This document shows, piece after piece, positions 45,139 through 55,758 of a stretch of DNA of 64,000 nucleotides (positions are counted from its first letter, which is position 1; each line of letters starts with the position of its first letter). Both the position numbers and the translations under genes were made by a program. The DNA lies in contig NC_057918.1 of NCBI RefSeq assembly GCF_018873765.1, forward strand, positions 64,854,871 to 64,918,870, given 5' to 3'. Origin of the DNA: Telopea speciosissima. Taxonomy: Eukaryota > Streptophyta > Magnoliopsida > Proteales > Proteaceae. The notes beneath the pieces are model-generated. The model was not told where the DNA came from and made no database searches. It worked only from the letters and a program-made list of their open reading frames with translations.

Positions 45139-46394
45139 TGAACAGTATAATAATTAAAATGATGCAAGTACAACTTGAAAACTTTATAAGCTAATGAGAA
45201 TTTTACACACATCATTGTGAAAACACCTTTGGGCTGAATTCTCAATATGCAATTGTAAAAATCCCTATATACCAGTGGCCATGGGAATACAGCTCAACTT
45301 TCAAAATCCACCACCTTTGGGTGTGCAGAATTCTAGGGTCAACCTATTCACATGCATACTGTATATGTACCCCTTCAAGTACCAATACATGACCACCACC
45401 TTTGGGTGTATGACCACACATTAGAGTTGAAGGACACCCCACAACTGTATGAGACCGGTGTTTCACAAATCCAACAAGGAAGGTCGCTTTGGCGGCTGCA
45501 TCCTGTCGAACCCATGGAACCCTCTCTTGGGATATTCCAAAATTACTTACATCCTTAAACAAATTGTGTTATTTTATACTTTATGACAAGGGGCTTTAAA
45601 TGTCTTAAAATTAACACAAAAATAATAATAATACTGTTCATCAAGGTAGGTATTCCAGCAATTCAGAAATTGGTTCGGTTCCCAATAGAACGAACCGATA
45701 AATTACATAAAGGGCATGCATCAAAAGAATACCAAAAATATTTAAAATATTCATATCTGATCAAAACAGAGGGCACCACTGTGTAAAGCACAGAAAAACA
45801 GAGCCAACGCAAAAAACGGGATCCCAAATAGAGTCCCGTAGCCCGGTCAAAGTTCAGGCCCAAATTCGGTTGACTGTACTGGTCAAACCGGTCCGAAAAG
45901 TCAAACCAAATCAATTTGGTTCAGCCCCGGTTCGAGTGAACCGGTTCAGACCCGGTCCAACCGTGTTCGGGTCAACCCAAAACGGGACAGTAACCGGGTT
46001 AGCGGGTCGGGTTTCCTGATCAGAACCCGGGTCGACCCGACCCGAGAGGCGCACGTTAGCATCGCCTATAAATAGCATCAGGCGCACGATAGCAAAACCC
46101 AGATTCTTTTTTTTTTTTTTTTTTTTTTCACGACGAGTGAAGATCACCGCGGTGTCGCGTGGACTCGTCGCCGCGGTGATCCACCCACCGAAAATCGATT
46201 TTTCGAGTTCTACGCCCCATGTGATCGATTCTGTTTCGCCGGCTAAAAAAAATCGACAGAATGCCAGTGTCCGTACGGATTTTTGGAAAACTGGAAAAAA
46301 CCCTAAAAACCTTGATTCGAATCGAAAAATTTTCGATTCCCTTATTATGTTCTATTATTTTGAATCCATATAGGTTCAAGAACGGATCTATGGA
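45139..46394 (-). other. Leader of the copia element
   Basis: Untranslated leader between primer site and gag. It contains a poly-T run at about 46107-46128 and a GGTCAACC/CGGGTCGACCC-rich part at 45900-46040. No gene. Confidence 0.6.
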
Positions 46395-46407
46395 GGCTCT
46401 GATACCA
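46395..46407 (-). promoter_or_regulatory. Primer-binding site of the copia element
   Basis: TGGTATCAGAGCC on the minus strand, two bases inside the 5' LTR, is complementary to the 3' end of initiator methionine tRNA, the usual copia primer. Confidence 0.9.
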
Positions 46408-46409
46408 CA

Positions 46410-46929
46410 TGTTAGATTAAATTGATCCGAATAGGGACAAAACCCAAAAGCCAGGATCTCCATAGGGCGTTCAAGAACACAATCAAATAAATAATAGAAA
46501 ATAGGGATAGAACCACTGACCTTGTTTCGCATCCATAGTGATGATGATTGAACCGAAAAATAAAGAACAAAGATCTAGGTGCTTCCCCTCTATTCCCAAA
46601 GTAACTGGCCTGATGAGAATACCGAATGCGCAGGGACGACGAACACTGAATATCTCCCTCTCTTTCAAGAATGCACTCCTCAATAGTAATTGAGAATAAT
46701 AAGTTGTAATGGGTAGAGGGGGGACCTAGCTCTCCTTATATAGTAATCCCTATAAGGTCTGACTCATCACAGTCCCAATAGGAATCTATCTGGCCCACAC
46801 TAAGCCAGTCCACATTAGACTTCTAATATAACTTAATGACCCCACTTTATTAGACCAAAACCCTAATTAGCCTGATTTAGGGATTTAATTATGTCCATAT
46901 AGAGTTTTATTAGAACTAAAATTCTAACA
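46410..46929 (-). repeat. 5' LTR of the copia element
   Basis: The LTR is 520 bp, with the same ends as the partner. The element promoter must lie here. Confidence 0.95.
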
Positions 46930-47750
46930 ACTACATCATCGACGATATAGAAGTGTGACACATTATCCAAAATTAGAAGCTTTATGTGGAGGGTTTGTGC
47001 AGACGGGATAGCTTCAACTTCGACTTTACATCAGAGGCAAATCCCAGTGGACAAGGCGTGCCAACGGGTGTAGACTGTGTACAGAGACGAGTGCCTATAT
47101 CTTGTTAACTTGTCCTTTTGCAAGGAGAGTATGGTTCGGTTGTTGTCTATTACATAGAATACCTGCAAGTGATTGCCGGAGGAGGTCATAACATCTGCTG
47201 AGAAGGCATGTGCGGAGTATCTTGATGCTTGTAGAACCTGGTCACTTCCACCTACTGGTTACTCTAAGCTTAACTATGATGCTTCTTACCATAAAGATGA
47301 GAACCGTAGTGGGGTTGGTTTTCTATTGCGAGATCATCTTGGCCAGTGCCAATTAGCAATCTCTGGTAAACAGCATTTTACTAATGTTATGGTGGGAGAG
47401 GCACTAGCAATTCGACAAGGCTAGTTTGAGGCTATATCAAAAGGAGCACTTAAACTTAAGAGGGGAGAGTGACAGCCAAGAAGTGATCACTGTCATACAG
47501 AATCCAGCAAAGAACTCAGCCCTTTTTGTTCGTCCAATCATTTTTACATCTTATTTCATACTTTGATGGTTGCCAATTTCAATACATTTTAAGGGTTGCA
47601 AATGTAGTTGCAGATACCTTTACCAGAGGGCTCAATCCATTACAAATAGAATTGTGTGGCCCAATTCCGATCCTTGTCTAGCTGCTCCTCTTGTGACAGA
47701 GCAATCTGTATTTCTCGATAGATGTTATTTCTACCAAAAAAAAAGATATT

Positions 47751-48012
47751 TTGAGTTTTTTTTTTTTACCTTCCTGGAATTGAATTTATAGGGTTTTGAT
47801 TTTGGGGTTGGGGTTCACGATGCTATTACCAACCCTTTCCTTTTGTTTGAAGAACCTTTAAAGACGATGAAGACCTGCAACAGGACCTGCAAACACCATC
47901 TTCTCCTCCACCGGCGGCCTGAGTGAGTAATGGTACTGTACAAATATTAAAGAATTACAGACGGGGTCCGTCATTGATAGCGATAGAATTCAATCCAGGA
48001 ACTGTATAACTC
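47751..48012. other. No gene recognised
   Basis: Sequence between the LINE poly-A end and the next gene fragment. No coding signal. Confidence 0.4.
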
Positions 48013-48651
48013 TCAGCACAAATGCGCAAAAACCGCAGCCTTGATAGCTTCCTTCTTGACCCTCAAGCGCTGCAACTCCATATCCTTAACAGTTTGTTGC
48101 AACCGATGATACAAAGATGAAAAACCCTGACGCATAAAAGAATCCAAAACAGCAGGCTTATCGAGTAAGGGAACACTGGAGATGTCACGGAAGGAGGCGA
48201 GAGCGAGACGACGATTGTAAGGAGACATTGCAATCGTAATTTCATCCAAGAGCTTGTTTAAGTTCTCTTCTTCTCGGATCTGGAAGCCAAATCAAACTCA
48301 ATAATCACTCTTCGGTGTACACACGATCAGATTGCAACAGGGGAGCCGCAGGTATTTAGAGCAGTGAACTATGAACCTTATAATCTATGAAATTGATCCC
48401 AATAATATACCCCAAATCTGAGAATGAAATCTAAAAAGATTCATAATATAAAACTATGGACAGAAAACTAATCGATGGTTATTAAACAATACCTTGATGG
48501 CTGGAAAAACCAGAACAATGCTCTGTTCTGGCAGCAATGTAACCTTCGCCTCATCGCACCCCTATTGAATCAAGAGAACCCTGCCATCTTGAAATCACTT
48601 TTAGGGCTACCAGAGTAGGGAATTCAACTAGAATTTCAGCCTTATCTGAGT
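48013..48651 (-). pseudogene. Fragment of an unrecognised gene
   Basis: A terminal exon covers 48013-48279: an acceptor TTCCAG ends at 48280, and the frame runs IREEENLNKLLDEITIAM and then SPYNRRLALASFRDISS to a stop at 48013. An upstream exon, 48493-48561, ends in donor CAAG/GTATTG and reads VTLLPEQSIVLVFPAIK, in phase with the terminal exon. Further up to about 48651 coding-like sequence continues (AEILVEFPTLVALK) but in another frame, one base out at the four-G run 48559-48562. So either a short intron ends at 48562 or there is a frameshift. No start codon or earlier exons were found. The product is helical, charged and Leu-rich; I cannot name it. It may be a duplicated 3' end of a host gene. 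Confidence 0.5.
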
Positions 48652-51236
48652 CTTGGTTTTTGAGTTATTGAAATTGAGGAGCAGGGGGGAATAAAAGTGA
48701 GATTGGTGAGGCGTAGAAAGAGAGCGAAACGAGCAAATGCAGATTCCAGTGACCGGTTACTTAAGATTACAAGGGAAAAGGGGGTTTTGAATCCCAACAG
48801 AGAACGCAATGTTATTGTTACTGGTTACGTAGGAGAGGGGTTTGACAAGCTCCGCGCAGCAGATCAACAATTGCCGCATGTTCTGGGTCGTTGGCCGAGA
48901 GGTGAAGTAGCCGCGTGGTGACACTAGAGGATGATGATGTTTTATTTGATAAAGGGTAAAACAATAAATTTATCCTCCTCTCAAGGTATGTAGGCATTTA
49001 GAAAAAATAACCTAATGACCACTTTTTTATTTTTTGGGTTTTCTCCTATTTCCAGCCCATTTTTATTGCAGCTGAAAAACTCCAAAGAGAACTGCATAAT
49101 TAAAGAGTAAGTGATCAAACCTAAATTTTTTTCAAATCGATTTTCAATTTCAAACCCTAAATAATTTGGGGAAGATGAGGGTAATTTGATCACTTTATTC
49201 TTTAATTTTGGTGGGTTTTTATCATAAGGGCATTTTGATCATTAGATTCTTTGAAACTAACGTCTAACATCCCAAACTAACGTATTAGACTAAAGTGTTA
49301 CAATATATGGAAAGTAGGGATGAGTTTGGAAATAATAAAGTTTCAGGGATGCATTTGTATAAATTGGTAATTTGAGGGGGCATTTGAAAAAAAAAAACCC
49401 TATTTCTGTTACTGATGAGCATTGGCTCTTATGTATTAGAATGTAAATTTACTATTTTAACCTCATTTATAAGCACATGCTCATTAATGTTGAGACCGGG
49501 TGTGCTTAGAGCTTGATTTCTAAGGTAGTGTTTGTAAATCAACCTCTAGTCGGGATGACGCAGTCAATGGAATGTGAGATCGGATCAATTTCCACTCTTT
49601 GATTTTGGATATCATATATCCATACTTTGTGTTTATCATGCTATCTATCATCATTATGTCTATTGTTCTTCTTTGTTTGGCGTTGGGCATGCATGAATGA
49701 ATAGATTTTTCTCTATAAAAAAAAAAAAAAATTGAGCTCACTAAAAGTGTTTTTGCTCATAATTCATAATAGATTCTTGAGTCTATTATGATTTTTGAGG
49801 TTTTTCTATTTATTTTAAATAAAAATAAATTTAAAAAATGATATCAAACACATGAAAAAAAGAAAAATTATGAAGAAAATAAAAAATGATAAAAAAAAGA
49901 ATAATTTAAAAATTATTAAAAATATATATGCTTTATTTAAAGAACTTATGCAATAAGCATTGGGTATAACAAAGTGCACTCTTATTTCTACTAAGAAAAG
50001 GATGGAAGTGGGATAAAAGAGAGAGGCAATTTGGGAACTCCGTTCTTTGTAATCTATCGATTGAAATTTGAAAGGGGTTTTTTTTTATTTTGGTAAAGAT
50101 TTGAAAGGAATAATGGTGTGGAAAATGGCAGGCAAAATGACCAGAGGATTATATGCCGGGATGATCCCAGAAAGAGACAAGCAGGGTTAAAGGTCGAGCA
50201 TATCGGGAATCACGTCAGGAAATAAATGAACGGTTGGATTTCACTTTTCTCAGTATATACGGATGGAAGCGGTAGCGTGTGCCATGTGGGTTAGGAAGAA
50301 CTTAAGACTGGCTTACCCCACTACTACTTTTGGAATGAGACGGTGACAGTGGAAGAGATTATAGTCTGGGCATACCGGGTAACCGGTCAGACCGGGAAAG
50401 AGAGAGAGAGTAGGGTTGAAGGCCAAAAGGGTTGGCAGGCTTGAAGCCGGCGGAGCAGACCCGCGTTATGTGCTGCAAAGCGGCAGCCCAGAGATACGGC
50501 ACTGACTGGGCTAGAGGCTAAGAAAAAGTACTGTCAGGCGGTTAGGGTCAGGACTGATTAGTGCGGGACCAGTGGACCCCAACCACCACCACCACCATAA
50601 CCCACTACCAAATAACCAACCCACCCACCCAAAACTACAAGGAAGTACGATTAGGGTCCCACCCTACGTCGTCAGTACTTACTGTTATGCTGCTGCTCTG
50701 TGTGTGTTTCACCCTGTGGAACTCTGCGGAACCTGTCTTTGTTTTGTTGTTGTCTGTTGGGTTTCTCCACTGTTTTTTCTCTAATCTGCACATACTAGGA
50801 GGGAATTCTTGACCGTCAGATCTCGATTAGAGATGATTATGTTTGTTGGTAAAGGCGGAGGAGAAGGAGATCCATTTGGCCAGTGACACACTGGATAAAT
50901 CGACCTGGCTTGTAATGATGACAAACTTGTCTGCATCGAGAAATTTTTTTTTTTGGGTAGAATCGAGATGGTATTAGTTAGAAATTATGAGTTATTTAAC
51001 AAAAGAAATTACGAGTTATGAGTTACGACTCATCCCTAATAAATTTAGGGCAGTCTTTCCGTTTTCCTTCCCCAGATACGAGGGTAGGGTAGGGTCAAGT
51101 GATAACGATGAACTTAAGGATGGGTCATATCGCATAGACGTGGTGGGGATAGATAGATAGTCTTGTTCATGATTAATGATGATGGGGCTAGCAGATGGGA
51201 CTGTTCAAGCCTTCAATTAAGGGGAGGAGTACCGTA
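48652..51236. other. No gene recognised
   Basis: About 2.6 kb with only short open frames. AT-rich at 48950-49980; a (CCA)n-like patch lies at about 50579-50600. The part 50100-50560 is GC-richer but has no domain. Some segments near 48970-49400 look like decayed repeats. Confidence 0.35.
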
Positions 51237-51244
51237 GCCACGAT

Positions 51245-51641
51245 TAGGGATGTAAACGGATCGGATTCGGATCGGATACGGATCGGATGTGATCGGGCCG
51301 GATATTCCCTGGTCGAATACGGATACCTCTAAACGGATTCGGATGCGGATCGGATTCGGATTTTCGACCATCCGTTTACATATCCGCCTTGTGTAACCGG
51401 ACCTTCCTCCCGTAGCGGATACAATTCTCTCTCAATCCATATCTCTTAGATCATGATTCTCTTTTCATCATATTCTAGAACTTGTTTAATCTTCAAAAAC
51501 CCTAAAAATCATTATTTACTTAATTTTTTATTATTAAGTATTCGGATTATTTTTCGGATATCTCTAAACGAATACGGATGCCCCTAAACGAATACGGATG
51601 CGAATTCGGATTCGGATTTCGATTATCCATTTACATCCCTA
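51245..51641. mobile_element. hAT-type MITE, 397 bp
   Basis: The ends TAGGGATGTAAACGGAT and ATCCATTTACATCCCTA are an almost perfect inverted pair. The exact 8-bp duplication GCCACGAT lies at 51237-51244 and 51642-51649. The inside is CGGATTCGGATCGG-rich. Confidence 0.92.
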
Positions 51642-51670
51642 GCCACGATACGAAATGGGAGAGAAACTAT

Positions 51671-51690
51671 AGAGAGAGAGAGAGAGAGAT
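51671..51690. repeat. (GA)n microsatellite
   Basis: About nine to ten GA units follow the hAT element. Confidence 0.9.
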
Positions 51691-51794
51691 GAATTATGGT
51701 TTGGCTTGGGAATATGGAAGATACAAGTCTCAGGAAGGCCCAGCCCAAGCCTGGATTGAATCTGACCGCGGCCTTGATACCCAACAGATTTAAA

Positions 51795-52264
51795 TAGGAG
51801 TATCAATTTGGCCCGGTGATCCCGAACCTGCTCTAACCCGCCATGAGCACAAACCGTGTCTCGGTCCAGCTTGCAAGGCGGGATTGGGTTTAATATTTTC
51901 CTAGTCCTAGTAGGGCCAGGCTTGGGTTGAGCCGGCCCTGGCCAGTCCTTTATTAATTACAATGCATATAATTACAATTACAATTAGAATTTATATATAA
52001 TTATATCTTTTAACAATTACAATCAATCAGGGCCACCACGGTCAGGCCCTACCTAATCAGGGTCAATCAGGGCTAGGCTGTGCTGGGCTTGGGCAGATTT
52101 TAATGGGCAGACTTTAAGACCTCTAGGGTTGGGCTGGGGTTTTAACATGGTCGACCCAGCCCAGTCTGTTGATATCCCTACCCAACTCTAGTCCAGTTCA
52201 AATACTGAAATTTTTATGGGCTTTTTGTAATCTTGGGCTTGCTGTGCCAAACCTGCAGTCCCTA
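51795..52264. mobile_element. Possible hAT-like MITE
   Basis: The ends TAGGAGTATCAATTTGG and CCAAACCTGCAGTCCCTA are loosely inverted. The inside is GGGCTGGGC/GGCCAGGC-rich, like the elements at 14177 and 55007. No target duplication was found. Confidence 0.4.
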
Positions 52265-52333
52265 AAATATTTGGAACATGGCCATGGGGATCCAATGCAC
52301 ATGTGTAGATAGTTTGGCTAATATGGTCATTAA

Positions 52334-52795
52334 GGCTGTATGGCAATGCTAAAAAAATACTTTTGTTATTTTTGTGTTTTTTTTTTTTTTGGAATAGATT
52401 TGGAGCAGATTGAGAAGTAATTTGAAGAAGCTTAAAAAAATAAAAAAAAAATAAAAAAAACGAAACACAAAACTAGTAACAAAAATGCATGATATTACCA
52501 ACTCTAGACCTTGCACCTCCACCGTCACCACCATCACAAAAATAGTGTTCTCAAACATATGAGTAATGAAAATATGACTAGGATGATATTTTATGTAATT
52601 TGGTATAATAGAAAAAAATACTTATGTAATATGCATTTCATATGTGTTTTCGTGTTTTTTTAGTAACAGAAATATTTTTTCCAATTTCACCATACAATAT
52701 TTTTTGTATAGAAATATTCGAAATTAATAGAAACACAAAAAAATACTTCTAACTCATAAATACAAATTTGAAATAAAAACATTGTCATACAATCC
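52334..52795. mobile_element. Possible MITE, AT-rich
   Basis: Left GGCTGTATGGCAATGCT and right AACATTGTCATACAATCC are inverted with a few changes. The inside is AT-rich. Confidence 0.4.
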
Positions 52796-53045
52796 ATTAT
52801 TTTTAATTTGGAATAGAAACTTATCTAAGTATTCAAATTTCAAAACTATGAACATCCATGACATTACTATTCAATAATATACATCGATAAAGGTTAGTCG
52901 CATCCACTATTATTTTTCACAATCTTTAGGCAAATATTTGATCAATATAGCATGACAAGTTTTGTGTTAAAATAAATGAGATAGATATAAGGTCCTCCAT
53001 GCATAGACCCACTCATGTTTTCTATATATAGTGACATCCTTGATA
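52796..53045. other. No gene recognised
   Basis: AT-rich sequence before the LINE, with no coding signal. Confidence 0.4.
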
Positions 53046-53059
53046 ATGATGGCAATTCA

Positions 53060-55676
53060 TGCCTTTGTTCTTGGGGATCAAATATATGATAATATCATTA
53101 TTTTCCAGGAAATATTTCATTATCTTCGCCATAAGAAAGGGAAGTGTGGTTATGTCGCCATCAAACTTGATATGGCCAAAGCCTACAATAGGCTGCAATG
53201 GGAATTTGTTAAGGCCATACTTAATTTTTTTGGTTTTGGCTTGAGTGGCTTAATCTTTTGAGTACGGTTATATCATTTGTTTCCTACTCTGTTAAGATTG
53301 TTGGAAGTTCTTTTGAGCTTATTGAACCATCACGTGGAATTCGACAAGGGTTCCCTTTGAGTCCCTATATTTTCATAGCAGCGATGGAGGTCCTCTCTCG
53401 TCTTTTATTTACATGTAGGGATTTGGGTCTTTTCAGGGGTGTTAAAGTAGCTTGGCATGCTCCCGAAATCTCTCATTTATTATTTTTTGTTGGCTACTAC
53501 TGAGACCTGTTAACTTTTCGATCTATTATAGATTTTTTTTTGACTTATCTAGTTAGTTTTTATATTTTGGGAAAAATGGTCTTTATTTTATTAAAAATGT
53601 TCCCCCTCTTAAGAAACAACAACTTTGTGCCCTATTTGGGAAGAAAGTTTTTCTATCCTCATTCTCAGATTGTTGGACTTAAGCACATTGTCTCGAGAGT
53701 ATAATCTCGTTTATTTGTGGGGAAAGTTGATTTACTTTCTTAGTTAGGTAGCCAAGTATTGATCTAATTTGTTATTGCGTCTATTCCAGTCTATTTGAGG
53801 TCTTGTTTTGTTTTTCCTAAAAAAGTTTGTAGTAAATTGGATTCTATTTGTTTGAATTTTTGGATGGGTGAAAGGGAGTAGGCTAGATCTCTTCATTTGA
53901 TTTATTGGTCCAAATTATGTTCTCCTAAAATGTTTGTGGGTTTGGGGTTTCGAGATGTTGCTACTCAAAATAAATCATTACTGCTAAAGTTAGGATGTTG
54001 CTTACTTTCAAAAAGTTTGACCTTGTGGGCCTAAACTCTGAGAGCCAAGTACTTTTATAATAAATCTCGTTTCGATACAAAGGTGTTGTCTAAAAGGGGG
54101 TCTTGGTCTGGAATTGTATTGCTAGTATTTTACCTATTCTTAAAGATATGGTGATTAGAACTTGGAAGAGTGGGAAATGGTAGGTCTATTTATTTCTGGT
54201 TTGATCCTTGGATTCCATCATTACCTTGTTCTTGTCTTCCTTCTAAATTGTGTGTTGTGAACCTTTTCGACAGGCAAGCGATTTTGGGCTTGTTATCTTC
54301 GTGTCTTCCTTCTGATTTAGTGGGGAAAGTTCTTTTGCTCCCATTATCTTCAGAAGAGGATTGGAGGTGTTTTAAATTGAGTCGAACTGGAGGGTTTAAA
54401 ACTAAACTAGCTGCTTAGTCAATATGCTTATCTCGGGGTGTTATTTCTAATCCTAACATTTTTAAATGGTGGTGTTTCTTTTGGAAACTCAAATTGCATC
54501 CTAAATTCAAAAGTGTTTTTTGGGGAGTTTTAAATAATGGTGTTCCTATTTGATATATTTTAGGTATATGGGTCCCTATTGAGACATCTTGTCGTCTTTG
54601 TAATTTACTAATCAATGGATTACTAATCTTCATCTTTATTAGTTTGTCTTGTCTAATTGTAATAATATTTCTATCTATCCCTGATGAAGTTCTCCACGAT
54701 ACCAGGTCTTTACTTTATTTTCCCACTTAGAGTTATCCAATCTTGATTTGCGCAGGAATTGATAGTCATCTCTTGAATGCTTCAGGATGAGCTTATAGTC
54801 TTTTGTTTCAAGGTCATTGTATTTTGATTGGTTGTGATTATTTGAGGACAAATTAGCACTTGGCAACAAAAGTTTAGGGTATCTTTCAAGGATTGAAAGA
54901 GGCTATGGGATTGGGACTTCATGTTTCAGAAAATTGGATAGAGATGGAGGATTTGTTGAGGCTTCTTCCTGAACCTACTAAGAGTTCCTGGCCATGGAAT
55001 CTAATTCAGGGATGTCAATGGGCTGGCTGGGCCGGGCTTGGCCTTAACCCTAACCCAACCCTAGGAGCCTTAACCTAAATCCAAGCCCAAACCGACCCTG
55101 CCAGGGCCAAAGTATACCCTCAATCCAGCCCAACCTTGGCAGGGTTTTCCCAAGCCTGGCCCGACCCTAATTGGCCCATTGAATAGTGAAATTAACAAAG
55201 TTCATCATGGTATCATAGCCCACTTAACAAGGCCCTAGCCCACTTTTTATGTACTATGTAATATATTATGTATTATATTAATATATATATAATATATTAT
55301 ATATTATATTATTCATTACTACTGGGTCGGGCTGGCCTTGCCAGGGCGGAGGCCTCAACTCAGGCCCTGCCAGAGCCTAGCAATTGTGAAACCTAGCCCG
55401 ATCCTTTCTTAACCAAATGGCTGGCCCAGCCTTGTCCGGGCTCAGGGCGGGTTATGGTCGGGTTTTTTTGACACCCTTAATCTAATTTTTAATCTTTCAT
55501 ATTTTACCCAAATTCTATATTTTTTGTGTTAAGAACAATGATAGGATATTTCAAATTTTGAAGTATGGCTTGTAGGCTATGATCTGTAAACTATTTTTTA
55601 TATAACAGGAGGACAATGTAAATATTACTTCTCTGTTTCAATGCTATTTATTCTCTTTGGTTATCCCAAAAAGAAT
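53060..55676 (+). mobile_element. 5'-truncated L1-type LINE, split by a hAT element
   Basis: RT begins immediately at the left edge: FVLGDQIYDNIIIFQEIF, KLDMAKAYNRLQWEF, then GIRQGFPLSPYIFIAAMEVLSRLL. The catalytic VDD is replaced by FVGY, so RT is dead. Downstream are FPLSP-related repair coding, GNGRSIYFWFDPWIPSLPCSCLP near 54170, and a zf-RVT-like end near 54450-54650. The 14-base direct repeats ATGATGGCAATTCA (53046-53059) and ATGATGACAATTCA (55677-55690) agree at 13 of 14 places and look like the target duplication. A hAT MITE at 55007-55479 interrupts the 3' part. Confidence 0.75.
55007..55479. mobile_element. hAT-type MITE, 473 bp, inside the LINE
   Basis: The termini CAGGGATGTCAA and TTGACACCCTTA are inverted. 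The exact 8-bp duplication ATCTAATT lies at 54999-55006 and 55480-55487. The inside is CCCAACCC/GGCCAGGC-rich with a TATATA core. Confidence 0.9.
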
Positions 55677-55758
55677 ATGATGACAATTCACAAACCATGG
55701 TGAACTTTAAACCCTCAAATTAAAAATGTCGTTCTTCCATTCACAACGTTAGCACTTA

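Larger units (their letters stand above)
39812..46929 (-). mobile_element. Ty1/copia LTR retrotransposon
   Basis: The element is 7,118 bp on the minus strand. Two 520-bp LTRs begin TGTTAG and end CTAACA. The target duplication ACTAC is exact at 39807-39811 and 46930-46934. The primer site matches initiator methionine tRNA. Gag, protease, integrase, RT and RNase H come in the copia order. LTRs differ at only about a dozen places in 520 bases, so the insertion is fairly recent. Stops and frameshifts in gag-pol make it non-autonomous. It interrupts an L1. Confidence 0.95.
39410..47750 (+). mobile_element. L1-type LINE remnant, split by a copia element
   Basis: Left part, about 39410-39811: WAWRNIL, VGNGRIN-like coding, SDNWIPHTPGFKARYPTLE and GVFSVKSAYHLL, the linker between RT and zf-RVT. 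Right part, about 46935-47750: a zf-RVT-like stretch (FMWRVCADGIA, with its Cys pairs split by a frameshift) and an RNase H-like stretch at 47173-47424 (KLNYDASYHKDENRSGVGFLLRD, then VGEALAIRQG). It ends in a poly-A run at about 47738-47747. The left boundary and TSD were not found. Confidence 0.75.

Noticed and set aside
48697-48921. A + open frame starting MRLVRRRKRAKRAN
   Set aside because: Basic and short, opposite the likely upstream end of the unknown gene fragment; no domain.
50561-50812. Two + frames with Thr or His runs
   Set aside because: Produced by a CCA repeat; the hydrophobic end alone is not evidence of a protein.
51671-51690. GA repeat as a possible regulatory element
   Set aside because: A simple microsatellite, with no gene nearby to regulate.
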